Origin: Nitrosomonadales bacterium
GTDB lineage: Bacteria; Pseudomonadota; Gammaproteobacteria; Burkholderiales; Gallionellaceae
Reading direction: 5' to 3'
DNA length: 64,000 bases
Assembly: GCA_016716325.1 (NCBI GenBank)
Contig: JADJWO010000001.1
Location: 2,170,001 to 2,234,000, forward strand
Shown here piece by piece: positions 33,386 to 42,679 of this stretch. Made by a program: the position numbers and the translations under genes. The notes below the pieces were generated by a model. It saw nothing but the letters and a program-made list of their open reading frames with translations, had not been told where the DNA came from and did no database searches. Each line of letters opens with the position of its first letter. Within the stretch, counting starts at the first letter, position 1.

Positions 33386-34372
33386 ATGAAAAACGTGGAT
33401 CTCGATACCCCTTATGCCGACCTGACACCTGAGTGTCTTCTCAACGCGATCGATAGCCTCGGAATGCGCTGCGATGGACGGCTGCTACAGTTGAACAGTT
33501 TCGAGAATCGCGTCTACCAAGTCTGGCTCGAGGACGGCAGCCAGCGCATCGCCAAGTTTTACCGGCCCGGTCGCTGGAACGATGCGGCCATCCTCGAAGA
33601 GCATGCATTTACCATCGAGCTCGCGGAGCGGGAGATTCCCGCTGTACCGCCGCTGTCGTTCAGCGGACAAACGCTGCATCATTTCCAGAATCATCGTTTC
33701 GCGCTATTCGCCAAGCAAGGCGGAAGGTCGCCTGATCTCGAGCGAGAAGATAGGCTCGAATGGCTGGGGCGTTTCCTCGGACGCATCCATGCGGTCGGTG
33801 CAAGCCGAGAGTACCAATCACGACCCTCTCTCGACATCCAGAGCTTCGGTATTGAGCCACGCAATTTCCTGGTTGACGGCGACTGGCTGCCCGAGGAATT
33901 ACGGCCGGCTTGGATCAGCGTCGCCGACCAAGCACTTGATGGCGTGAATCACGCCTACCAACGCGCTGGTGACGTCCAGATGCTGCGACTGCATGGCGAT
34001 TGTCATCCCGGAAACCTCCTATGGACCGACGATGGTCCGCATTTCGTCGACTTCGACGACAGCCGCAGCGGACCCGCGGTCCAGGATCTGTGGATGCTGC
34101 TCTCGGGCAATGAGGTGGAGGTGCGAGGTCAGCTTGCGGCACTGCTGCGCGGCTACGAGACATTCCATGAATTCGATGACCGCGAACTGCATCTCGTCGA
34201 AGCGCTACGCACGCTGCGCTTGATCCACTACAGTGCTTGGATCGCCCGCCGCTGGCACGACCCTGCCTTTGTCGCAGCCTTTCCTTGGTTCGGCAGCGTC
34301 CGCTACTGGCAGGATCGTATTCTTGAACTGCGCGAGCAGGTGGCATTAATGCAGGAACTGCCGTTGATCTGA
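33386..34372 (+). CDS. srkA: Island-borne intact SrkA (YihE/RdoA) kinase
   Basis: 328 aa (330 if the GTG at 33380 is used). It is full length with HGDCHPGN and DFDD catalytic loop/metal motifs intact near residues 203-225 and the C-lobe AWIARRWHDPAFVAAFPWFG. It is clearly homologous to, but diverged from, the split host gene, by eye well below 80% identical. SrkA is a stress-protective kinase of the APH fold that counteracts cell-death pathways. It lies just inside the left island end with no own ribosome-binding site that I can see, and would restore the function that insertion destroys. Confidence 0.93.
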   Translation: MKNVDLDTPYADLTPECLLNAIDSLGMRCDGRLLQLNSFENRVYQVWLEDGSQRIAKFYRPGRWNDAAILEEHAFTIELAEREIPAVPPLSFSGQTLHHFQNHRFALFAKQGGRSPDLEREDRLEWLGRFLGRIHAVGASREYQSRPSLDIQSFGIEPRNFLVDGDWLPEELRPAWISVADQALDGVNHAYQRAGDVQMLRLHGDCHPGNLLWTDDGPHFVDFDDSRSGPAVQDLWMLLSGNEVEVRGQLAALLRGYETFHEFDDRELHLVEALRTLRLIHYSAWIARRWHDPAFVAAFPWFGSVRYWQDRILELREQVALMQELPLI

Positions 34373-34675
34373 GCTTGGGCTTTGACAGTAAGGTCGCCTG
34401 GGAAACAGCAGCCAGCTGGTCGCCACGTTCTATCGGACCGTTAACTTGCCCCATACGTGCCAAGTGCGGTAGTTCATGCTGATAGTGAGGATAGTCTGCT
34501 CTTCGGCCTTTGGCCGATAAGCCCATGGAGTCACATAAGACACACTGAGCAATTCAGCCCGTTGTTTATCCCCCTGAAGGTTGCTTCCGAGAAAACGGCT
34601 TAGGTGCTGGAGTTGCCTCTATCCTCACCGCAGTGTCACATCAATATTTGCAATCAAATCGCAATAAGCATTAAC
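34373..34675. other. Gap after island srkA, no gene supported
   Basis: About 300 bases with no good coding signal. A hairpin CTCTTCGGCCTTTGGCCGA lies near 34500. The minus strand stays open but shows no family feature. Confidence 0.4.
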
Positions 34676-35038
34676 ATGCCGGCCATGAAAAGGTTTCTCC
34701 GCCTGGCTGTTTACTTCCTGATGCTCTCGCTCGCGAGCAATGCAGTCGGCTGGACGTTTAACAAAGAAGCTGTAGCCGACGTGTGGTTCGACGAGCAGCG
34801 CAGTTCGGTTGTGGATGACGTAAACCTTTCAACTGACCACGAAGCATTCAAGACCGTTACACCCGAAAAGCCATGCGATCACTGGTGCCATGCCATCGGC
34901 CATTTCATGGGATTGCCAAGTCAATCGACCTTTGGGATTTCGAAGTGCCTTGACGATCACCCCGTCCAACTGACGGCAACCTTTCAGCAATCTTCCCCCG
35001 ACGATCTTTTTCGTCCACCCAGAACAACTCTCGCCTGA
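34676..35038 (+). CDS. Small exported protein, CzcI-like position
   Basis: About 120 aa with a signal peptide (MKRFLRLAVYFLMLSLASNA, start at 34676 or 34685). The mature part has a Cys/His cluster CDHWCHAIGHFMG that could bind metal. Small Cys/His-rich exported proteins of the CzcI type often precede czcC in heavy-metal operons, and this gene sits 94 bases before a CzcC-like gene. Not recognised beyond that. Confidence 0.6.
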   Translation: MPAMKRFLRLAVYFLMLSLASNAVGWTFNKEAVADVWFDEQRSSVVDDVNLSTDHEAFKTVTPEKPCDHWCHAIGHFMGLPSQSTFGISKCLDDHPVQLTATFQQSSPDDLFRPPRTTLA

Positions 35039-35132
35039 TCCGGCGGGACGTGTCTTGTTATATCGCTTAGCTCGTGCTTAGCGGCTTCTGACGTCTCGCC
35101 GAATTCCAACTTCGTTCAGTCGGGAGAATTCG

Positions 35133-36443
35133 ATGATTAGATTGTTATTGCCGCTGGGGTTGGCGGTGCTGTATTTCAACCCCGCCTTTGCACAACCAGC
35201 TATCGCGCCTACGAGGACATCCGAGGTCCTATTATCGGCAAAGGAGCAGAAAGTCTGGACGCTCGAATCGGCAACCCGTCGCGTGCTGGAAGTGGCGCCG
35301 GAACGCCGGCAGTCCGACGCAGCAGTGGATATGCGCCAGGAGGAATTGATTCAGGCGGGAGCTTGGCCCAATCCAAGCATCGACCTGCGGGCGGATAACA
35401 GAATCGGGCAATTGAACGGGCAAGGAGGAACGGGGCTCGCACAGTTGGCGCTCTCCCAGCCGCTTCCTTTACGCCGGATTGCACGTCAACGTGCCGCAGC
35501 CGAGTCAGGACTTTCGGCAGCGCAAGCCAACCGCCAGGCCCAGTCTCTGCTGCTGGAACATGAAGCGGCCCTCGTCTTTCATGCGGTGCAATTCGCCGCA
35601 GCGAAACGCCAGTTAGCCAAAGAGCGCCTGGAATTTACCAATAATTTCGCAGCAGGCCGGATAGCGAGCTATGGAGATCGCCTGAAGCGCTACCTGAGTC
35701 CTCTTGAACTCGGGCGGCTCGCAATCATGCGCGAGGATGCCCGTCAGGGGACCATCCTGGCCGAACGCGACTATGAGGATGCCCGCATCGGGTTCAAGAA
35801 TCTGCTGGGTCTTGCGGACGGAGCCGCCGAGACCACGCTTCTGACTCTTCCGGCTCGTCCATCTTCGTTCGATGTCTTCGCTCGCGAACTCGATCGCCAT
35901 CCCGCCATCGAGACCGCGCGCCATGAGACGGAGGCAGCAAGGGAAGGAATCGAAGTGGCCGAATCGCAGCGTTATCCGGATCCCGTGTTGAAACTGTTCC
36001 ATGACCGGGATTTCAACAACGGCGCAACGATTAACGTGATAGGAATAGGCATCGGCATGGAGATTCCGATCCTGAACCGGAATCGCACTTCGGAAGGCAA
36101 GGCCAGGGCCGAGGCCGAAGCAAGCCGTGCACGTTACGAGGCTCTGATGCGCGACGCCAGGATGCGTCTGGAGCAGGCATACGCGCAACTGCTTCGCCTG
36201 CAGAACCAGACAGAGCAGGTGAATGCGAACCTGATTGAACCCGCACGCAAAGTCTTCGAACTGACGCGTCGCAGTTTTGCCGCAGGCGAGTCCAACGTCC
36301 TTGCGCTGGTGGATGCGAACAACGCCTACTTCGATGCTCGCGCCCGTTACCAGGAGTTGTTGCAGGCATGCGCGCTGGCCTCGGCCGATCTGCGGCTTGC
36401 CGCCGGATTGTCCCTCGTCGGCGGGAAGGGGGAACAGCCATGA
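35133..36443 (+). CDS. CzcC-like outer-membrane factor (TolC family)
   Basis: 436 aa. Signal peptide (MIRLLLPLGLAVLYFNPAFA), then two TolC-type repeats of long coiled-coil helices: PERRQSDAAVDMRQEELIQA-like start at about 55-75, and MEIPILNRNRTSEGKARAEA in the second repeat with KVFELTRRSFAAGESNVLAL. It forms the outer-membrane channel of a tripartite metal efflux pump. Overlaps the RND gene by four bases (ATGA), so the two are coupled; normally a czcB adaptor lies between them, but here there is none. Confidence 0.9.
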   Translation: MIRLLLPLGLAVLYFNPAFAQPAIAPTRTSEVLLSAKEQKVWTLESATRRVLEVAPERRQSDAAVDMRQEELIQAGAWPNPSIDLRADNRIGQLNGQGGTGLAQLALSQPLPLRRIARQRAAAESGLSAAQANRQAQSLLLEHEAALVFHAVQFAAAKRQLAKERLEFTNNFAAGRIASYGDRLKRYLSPLELGRLAIMREDARQGTILAERDYEDARIGFKNLLGLADGAAETTLLTLPARPSSFDVFARELDRHPAIETARHETEAAREGIEVAESQRYPDPVLKLFHDRDFNNGATINVIGIGIGMEIPILNRNRTSEGKARAEAEASRARYEALMRDARMRLEQAYAQLLRLQNQTEQVNANLIEPARKVFELTRRSFAAGESNVLALVDANNAYFDARARYQELLQACALASADLRLAAGLSLVGGKGEQP

Positions 36444-39400
36444 TTGCCGCGCTCATCCGATTCGCACTAATTCAACGCCTGATGATGTTGATCATCGCCG
36501 TCGCGGTGGTCGCCGGCGGCCTGTGGTCATTCCGCACGCTACCCATCGACGCATTCCCCGACATTTCGCCGCCGCAAGTACAGGTGCTCGTCAAGGCGCC
36601 GGGTCTTGCGCCGACCGAGGTCGAATCGCGCATCGCCTTCCCGATCGAGATGGAGATGCAGGGCATCCCGCGCCTGAAGCTCCTGCGTTCGACCACCAAG
36701 TACGCAATATCCAACATCGTCATCGACTTCGAGGACGGCACCGACATCTATTGGGCGCGCCAGCAGGTCGCGGAGCGCCTGAACCAGGCCAAGGGCGCGC
36801 TGCCCCAGGAGGCCGAAGTGGTGCTCGCACCGATAGCCACCCCCTTGAGCGACATCTACATGTATCGCCTCAGGGGAGACGGCTATTCGAGCAGCGAACT
36901 GCGCAGCATCCAGGACTGGGTGATCCGCCCGCAGCTGCGCGCCGTGGACGGCGTGGCTGACGTGAACTCGATGGGCGGGCTGGTGCGCGCCTTCGAGGTG
37001 CGCCCCGATCCTGGCAAACTCGCCGCACAGGGTTTGGCCATCGACGATCTGGAACGCGCCATCGGGCGCAATAACCGCAATGCCGGCGGCGACCGAGTCA
37101 ACCGCGAGGACAAGATGCTGCTGGTGCGCACCGTCGGGCAGCTCAGGAATGCCGACGACATCCGCAGCATCACCGTGGTGACGCGCGGCGGTTTGCCGTT
37201 GCGCATCGGCGATGTCGCAGAGGTCGCGGAGGGATCGCTGGTGCGCTATGGCGGTGTCACCGCGGACGGCGCAGGCGAGATCGTGACCGGCCTCACGCTG
37301 CTGCGCGTCGGCGCCAACAGCCGCACCGTGGTCGAATCCGTTAAACAGGAACTTGCGCGCCTTGCCCCCACGCTCCCCAAGGGCGTCACCATCGAGCCGT
37401 ACTACGACCGCACCGATCTCATCAACGCTGCGGTGCTCACGGTGGAGAAGGCGCTCGGCGAGGCAGTGGTGCTGGTGATCCTGGTGCTGATCGTGCTGCT
37501 CGGCAACCTGCGCGCGGCGCTCACCGTGGCGCTGATCCTGCCGTTGACGGTGCTGTCCACCTTCATCCTGATGAACCTGTTCGGCGTCAGCGCCAACCTG
37601 ATGTCGCTCGGGGGGCTTGCCATCGCCATCGGCATCCTGGTGGATGCGGCCGTGGTGGTGGTGGAGAACGTCCACACCCAGCTCGTGCATGCACCCAAGG
37701 GCGTGAGCCGCTTGCATCTGGTCTATCGCGCCGTGGTCGAGGTGTCCGCTCCGGTGCTGTCCGGCATCCTCATCATCGTCATCGTATTCCTGCCGCTGTT
37801 CTCCCTCACCGGGCTCGAAGGCCGCATGTTCGGGCCGCTGGCGCTGACCATCGTGTTCGCACTCCTGGGGTCGCTGCTACTGTCGCTCAGCGTGATTCCG
37901 GTGCTGGCGAGTTTCCTCATGCGCTCCGGTGCGCACGGCGAAGACCGCTTGCTGGGGGCGATCAAGCGCGTGTATCTGCCGGTGATGCGATGGGCGCTCG
38001 AGTACCGCAAGTCCGCGGTGTTCGGGGCGATTGTGCTGCTCATCGCTGCCGCAGCGTTGTTTCCGTTGATCGGCAAGGAGTTCATGCCGGCGATGGACGA
38101 AGGAAAAACGGTGGTGAATCTGGAGAAATCCTCGGATATATCGCTCGAGGCATCTCTCGCACTGGACGCGCCGATCCAGAAAGCGATTCTGGAAATTCCC
38201 GAGGTCACCGGCATGATTTGCCGCAGCGGGGCCGACGAATTACGGCTCGACCCAATGGGTTTCTACCAGACCGATTGCTTCCTGCAGACCAAGCCACGCG
38301 AGGATTGGGGCTACGGGCTCGAAGCCTTCCAGGAGAAGCTGCGCGAGAAACTCGAACCCTTCGAGGAACTGGGCGTCGAGGCCGGTTTCAGCCAGCCGAT
38401 CGACATGCGCGTCTCCGAGATGCTGTCCGGGGTGCGCGCCGATGTCGCCATCAAGCTCGTCGGCGACGATTTTGCCGTGCTCGAGGAGCTGTCCGGCAAG
38501 ATCGAGGAAATCGTCCAGCGCACCCAAGGCGCGAGCGACATATTCCGCGCGCGCCTTTCCGGGCAGGGCTACCTCACGGTCGCCATCGATTCGGCAAAGC
38601 TCGCGCGTTACGGCCTCAATAACGAGGATGTGAACGCCGTGGTCGAATCAGCCGTCGGTGGCAAGGTGGTGACCGAGATCATCGAAGGCAGCCGCCGCTT
38701 CGGTGTGCTGGTGCGCTACCCGGAAGCCGCACGCGCCTCGCCTGCGGCGATCAAGGAACTCCTCATCAAGACTGCCGGTGGCGCGCTGGTGCCGCTCGGG
38801 GAAGTCGCCGACGTGCGCGAGGCCGATGGCCCGGTGCTGATTCAGCGCGAATCGGCGCGGCGGCTAGTCGCCGTGCGCACCAACGTCGAGGGACGCGATG
38901 TCGTTGGTTTCGTCGAGGAACTGAGGTCCGCCATCGAGCGCGAGGTGAAACTGCCCGAGGGCTACCACATCGACTACGGCGGGCAATTCGAGAACCAGCA
39001 GCGCGCGGCGCAACGCCTGGCGGTGGTCGTGCCAGTGTCGATCGCGCTGATCTTCTTCATGCTGTTCTCAACCTTCCGTTCGGTGCGTCAAGCCGGCCTG
39101 ATCATCCTGAACATCCCGTTCGCCCTGATCGGCGGAGTGGTAAGTCTCTACTTCTCCGGACTCTATCTTTCGGTGCCGGCCTCGGTGGGATTCATCACGC
39201 TGTTCGGCGTGGCGGTGCTCAACGGTGTGGTGATGGTGGCTTATATCAATCAGTTGCGTGAGACTGGGCGCACGGTGCTTCAAGCGGTGCAGGAAGGCGC
39301 GGAGCGCCGGCTGCGGCCGGTGCTGATGACGGCGCTCATCGCCAGCCTCGGCCTCGTGCCGATGCTGCTCGCCACCGGTCCCGGCTCCGAGTTGCAGCGG

Positions 39401-39535
39401 CCACTGGCCGTTGTGGTGATCGGTGGGTTGTTTACCTCGACGCTGCTCACGCTGGTGCTGTTGCCCACACTCTATGCCTGGATCGAGGCGCGTGCCGAGC
39501 TGCACATCAGTAATCCCCAAAGGAGCCCCCGATGA
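36440..39535 (+). CDS. Heavy-metal RND efflux pump (CzcA/CusA family)
   Basis: 1031 aa inner-membrane proton antiporter with 12 expected helices and two large periplasmic loops. N-terminal LPIDAFPDISPPQVQV is the HME-RND signature. The proton-relay helix reads AIAIGILVDAAVVVVEN (D402, E409), nearer to the CusA-type (AIG...VDAA...EN) than to the CzcA DFG...DGA form, while LDPMGFYQTD in the second half is seen in divalent-metal pumps; substrate therefore open (Cu/Ag or Zn/Co/Cd). All core features are intact. Overlaps genes on both sides by four bases. Confidence 0.93.
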   Translation: MIAALIRFALIQRLMMLIIAVAVVAGGLWSFRTLPIDAFPDISPPQVQVLVKAPGLAPTEVESRIAFPIEMEMQGIPRLKLLRSTTKYAISNIVIDFEDGTDIYWARQQVAERLNQAKGALPQEAEVVLAPIATPLSDIYMYRLRGDGYSSSELRSIQDWVIRPQLRAVDGVADVNSMGGLVRAFEVRPDPGKLAAQGLAIDDLERAIGRNNRNAGGDRVNREDKMLLVRTVGQLRNADDIRSITVVTRGGLPLRIGDVAEVAEGSLVRYGGVTADGAGEIVTGLTLLRVGANSRTVVESVKQELARLAPTLPKGVTIEPYYDRTDLINAAVLTVEKALGEAVVLVILVLIVLLGNLRAALTVALILPLTVLSTFILMNLFGVSANLMSLGGLAIAIGILVDAAVVVVENVHTQLVHAPKGVSRLHLVYRAVVEVSAPVLSGILIIVIVFLPLFSLTGLEGRMFGPLALTIVFALLGSLLLSLSVIPVLASFLMRSGAHGEDRLLGAIKRVYLPVMRWALEYRKSAVFGAIVLLIAAAALFPLIGKEFMPAMDEGKTVVNLEKSSDISLEASLALDAPIQKAILEIPEVTGMICRSGADELRLDPMGFYQTDCFLQTKPREDWGYGLEAFQEKLREKLEPFEELGVEAGFSQPIDMRVSEMLSGVRADVAIKLVGDDFAVLEELSGKIEEIVQRTQGASDIFRARLSGQGYLTVAIDSAKLARYGLNNEDVNAVVESAVGGKVVTEIIEGSRRFGVLVRYPEAARASPAAIKELLIKTAGGALVPLGEVADVREADGPVLIQRESARRLVAVRTNVEGRDVVGFVEELRSAIEREVKLPEGYHIDYGGQFENQQRAAQRLAVVVPVSIALIFFMLFSTFRSVRQAGLIILNIPFALIGGVVSLYFSGLYLSVPASVGFITLFGVAVLNGVVMVAYINQLRETGRTVLQAVQEGAERRLRPVLMTALIASLGLVPMLLATGPGSELQRPLAVVVIGGLFTSTLLTLVLLPTLYAWIEARAELHISNPQRSPR

Positions 39536-39840
39536 AAAATCTTACATTGATCGTGCATGCCGATATTCAGCGTGCGCTTGCGGATACGCTGCACAGCCTT
39601 GAGCAGGTGACCGGATTCACGTTCATCCAGGTCGAGGGGCACAGCCCTCAGGATGAATATGACCCGGCGCTTTCCGCGCGCGACCGCGTGATCGGATATA
39701 CGCCGCACGTTCGCGTGGACATTCTGCTCAAGGACGAGGATGTGGATGATGTCTTGCAGGCGTTGCGCATCGCCGACTGCGGTCTGGCGGGGCGCGGCAT
39801 CTATCAGGTGACTGCGGTTGAAAAGCAGGGGGCGTTATGA
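39532..39840 (+). CDS. DUF3240 (PII-like) protein of metal efflux operons
   Basis: 102 aa with a ferredoxin-like/PII-like pattern (LTLIVHADIQRALADTL, HVRVDILLKDEDVDDVLQAL, GRGIYQVTAVE). DUF3240 proteins regularly follow CzcA/CusA-type pumps and are thought to modulate them. Its ATG overlaps the pump stop by four bases. Confidence 0.85.
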   Translation: MKNLTLIVHADIQRALADTLHSLEQVTGFTFIQVEGHSPQDEYDPALSARDRVIGYTPHVRVDILLKDEDVDDVLQALRIADCGLAGRGIYQVTAVEKQGAL

Positions 39841-39940
39841 CGCGGATGAACTTGCGGCATGAAGAAATCGCCGGCCATGTCGTTTTTCGAACGCTTGATA
39901 CGGATCAAGTAGCCACAACTTATTGATGAAAGGAAATACC

Positions 39941-40366
39941 ATGAAAAAATCTTACCTGAGCATACTGGCAATCTTGATGTTGACCGGTTGCGCCAGCCCG
40001 ACTCACCCGTTGGACAAACAAGGCAGTACACCGTTTGTGGGTGGCGAATTGGTGCATGATCGCGGGGAAGGCAACCTCCTTGTGCTGGAAGCGCCGGATC
40101 GCCGTTATGAGGCTCGCGGCTTTGCCGTCGATCGCCAGACCAATCTGGCGGAACTGCGCAAGCGCTACTATGGGGTCAATCCGAAGCATTGGAATCGGAT
40201 TTTTTCCGGTCTCGACACCGAACATGTGGTTTACTCCATCGAGACGGTTGCCAAATCTGCAGATGGACATGAAGTCTCGTGCCGCTTGGGATGGAAATTC
40301 AACACCAAGCCTGCGGGAGTGTGCACGGATCAGGCCGGCGGCTCGTTCCCGGTTCGATTTGGGTAA
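39941..40366 (+). CDS. Putative outer-membrane lipoprotein
   Basis: 141 aa with a lipoprotein signal peptide; lipobox LTGC with C17. The mature part contains ELRKRYYGVNPKHWNRIFSG and two further cysteines (CRLGWKF..., GVCTDQ). No family recognised. AAAGGAAA precedes the ATG. Its neighbours, metal pump genes and a porin, suggest a cell-envelope role in the island cargo. Confidence 0.65.
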   Translation: MKKSYLSILAILMLTGCASPTHPLDKQGSTPFVGGELVHDRGEGNLLVLEAPDRRYEARGFAVDRQTNLAELRKRYYGVNPKHWNRIFSGLDTEHVVYSIETVAKSADGHEVSCRLGWKFNTKPAGVCTDQAGGSFPVRFG

Positions 40367-40498
40367 CGTTTGAGGATATAGTGGACGGTTGCCGCCCTGG
40401 GAAGGGATTGTGCACTTTGGCTTGGAGAAATCCAAGTGTTGTCTAGTTCAACAGGCCAACCGGGCCATATCACGGTAATGATAAAAAAAGGGGGGGGA

Positions 40499-41747
40499 AT
40501 GATTCTTCAATATGTTTTTGCCTTGGCGATAGCCATTGGGGGCGTCGGTTCTGTTGTGGCAGCAGAAGAGACGGGACCAGACTGGAATGCGGAGACGCTT
40601 ACCGGTGATTGGGGCGGCGTGCGCTCTAACCTTTATAACGAAGGAATTGAGCTGGGCTTTACCCACAAGAGCGATGTTCTTTCCAATCTGTCCGGTGGGA
40701 TCAAGCGGGGCACGGCATGGATGGGCAACACAGAAGCCAGGGTCAAGATGGACCTGGAAAAGCGGTTGGGATGGAAGTCCACTACTGCTTACGTCCAATA
40801 TCACAGCCAACTCGGCAGCAAATTTAACCGGGATTATGTCGATAGTTTCGTTATCGTGGACAACATCGAGGCGAACAATACGGCCCAGTTTTTTCAGGCC
40901 TGGATTCAAAAGGGCTTCTACGATGAAAGTCTGTCCGTGCTGTTCGGTCTGTATGCGATAGATTCCGAGTTCTACGTCAACGATACCTCCGCTGTGTTTA
41001 CCCAGACTCCCTACGGCATGGCGAATGATCTGGGGGCAGTCGGGCATGAATGCTCCGCCTATCTTCCCGACCGGCGCATTAGGGCTCCGCGTGAAATACA
41101 CCTCGCAAGATAAGGGCTTCTATGTTCAATATGCACTGACCGATGGCGTTCCAGGTGACCCCAATAACTACCGCGGCACCCATATCCAGTTGAACAAGGG
41201 GGACGGGACGCTTTCCATTGTGGAACTCGGGCTCACGCCGCAACCCGATGGGTCGAATGATGGCGAATACTTCAACAAGACGGCTATTGGCTATTGGCGC
41301 TACTCCACTCGTTTTAGCGACCTTGATCCACTCAACCCCATACTTCATCCAAGTCAGGGAGCCTATTTCCTGGCGGAACGTACGCTGATGAACGAAAAGG
41401 ATCATCCGGAACAGGGATTGGCAGGCTTCGTGCGTTACGGCGTCGCCAGCAAGGATATTCATCAGTCGGACTGGACTGGCAGTATAGGTCTGCGTTATCA
41501 CGGCATGATTGCTGGACGCGACGACGACATCGCTGCCATTGGCGTCACCGTCAGTCATGCCAGCTCAACATTTCAACGACTGAATAACAGCCTGAGCAGC
41601 GAAACAAGCACCGAAGCAACCTACCGCATACAGGTCAATCCTTGGCTTGCGGTTCAGCCCACAGTGCAATATGTCCTCCGCCCGAACATGAATCCCGCAC
41701 GGCAGAACGTATGGATCGCAGGGGCTCGTGTGGAAATCAATTTCTAA
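40499..41747 (+). pseudogene. OprB-type porin, frameshifted in a G tract
   Basis: A signal peptide (MILQYVFALAIAIGGVGSVV) leads into a carbohydrate-porin sequence (ETLTGDWGGVRSNLYNEGIE, YVQYHSQLG) that runs to about 41030; then the match shifts to the next frame (GQSGMNAPPIFPTGALGLRV to ARVEINF). Five Gs at 41032-41036 where four restore the frame explain it. The combined product would be about 415 aa, the normal family size. The gene is either recently inactivated, phase variable, or carries a sequencing error. A run of eight Gs overlaps its ribosome-binding site. Confidence 0.8.
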
Positions 41748-41775
41748 GGAGAACCATGCTCATGGGGCGCGGGCG

Positions 41776-42045
41776 ATGAAACAATCGGTCTTCGTCATCA
41801 GCAACATGGACTGCCAGGCCAAGCGCCCTGTTATTGCCGATGCCCAGTTTTATCTGTTATGGCGCTCGAAAGAGATTAGAACTTCCGCCATGATTGCGAA
41901 AGCGGTCAGGCAATCCGCACCGAGAAGCCGTCATTCGACAAAACACCGTCGACCGACAGATCAGGGGCGATTTTGGCTTCAAAGAGGGCTGGTGAAAGAA
42001 GATACTTGGGGCGTAATTGCTTTCACGACATCAAGAGCTTTCTGA
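41776..42045 (+). pseudogene. Remnant of a heavy-metal-associated (HMA) domain gene
   Basis: The ORF starts MKQSVFVISNMDCQ, the start of a P-type ATPase HMA domain (ISNMDC, normally followed by PTEE). After this Cys the sequence stops resembling the family, so a deletion or recombination has joined the first 14 codons to other DNA. The remaining 75 codons have no recognisable domain. Its end overlaps gmtX on the other strand. Confidence 0.55.
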
Positions 42046-42679
42046 TTGCGTTGGCAAATCCGATCGCGAAAAGTCGCCGTCCGCGTGTATTTAGTATTTC
42101 GCCGTTTTCTCCTTCCTCCCATCCTTCCTGACGAAGAAACTCAGGTGAAATAGCCTGAGCGAGCGCTTCTTTTTCAGTATCGGATAATCCCGCCCCTCCC
42201 ACGATTTGAACAACTTGCCCTTTCGGCGTTATATTGACATGGCCCGGCAGAACACGTTTATCGATCACGACATTGGCGTTGCTCTTAAGCACCTTAACCT
42301 CGCTACGAAGCCGATCTCGTTCTGCAATGATTCCGCCCAGCAAGGCTCTCAGGGCAGGGTCTGCGATCTTCTTTAGCAACTCATTGTCCGATGGTAGTGA
42401 TTCGCGTAGCTTAGTTTTTGGGGTTTTGTCGGTCGCTGATTCTGCCCATGCCCGAATCAGTGCCTTGAAGTCATCCGAAGTTGTGTTGTAAAGGGCTCGC
42501 CTGGACATCCCGCCACGTTCCTCCGACATCCGGCCGACTGTTGCAAGCGAGAAGTCCTTGCTACCCAGTCGATGCAGTTGAGCACATACTTGGTGCATGA
42601 TTTCTAGGTTCTGTTGTTTTTGTGGTCGCGCGCCAGCTTTCAGGGTCTCAAACAAGTGGTTCGGATCTATGCTGCTCAT
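42023..42679 (-). CDS. gmtX: GmtX-like protein of the mobile trio
   Basis: 218 aa. N-terminal part: HLFETLKAGARPQKQQNLEI, SKDFSLATVGRMSEERGGMS and LYNTTSDDFKALIRAWAE, which I recognise as the gamma-mobile-trio GmtX family, with the look of a small DNA-binding/helical protein. A coiled-coil region follows, then RLFAIGFANAIRKLL at the end. Starts inside the last codons of gmtZ (4-bp ATGA overlap). Its role in transposition is not established. Confidence 0.8.
   Translation of the reverse strand: MSSIDPNHLFETLKAGARPQKQQNLEIMHQVCAQLHRLGSKDFSLATVGRMSEERGGMSRRALYNTTSDDFKALIRAWAESATDKTPKTKLRESLPSDNELLKKIADPALRALLGGIIAERDRLRSEVKVLKSNANVVIDKRVLPGHVNITPKGQVVQIVGGAGLSDTEKEALAQAISPEFLRQEGWEEGENGEILNTRGRRLFAIGFANAIRKLLMS

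Noticed and set aside
33915..34526. Minus-strand frame over the end of island srkA and the following gap
   Set aside because: Two thirds are antisense to srkA; the remaining stretch shows no recognisable transposase or other domain.
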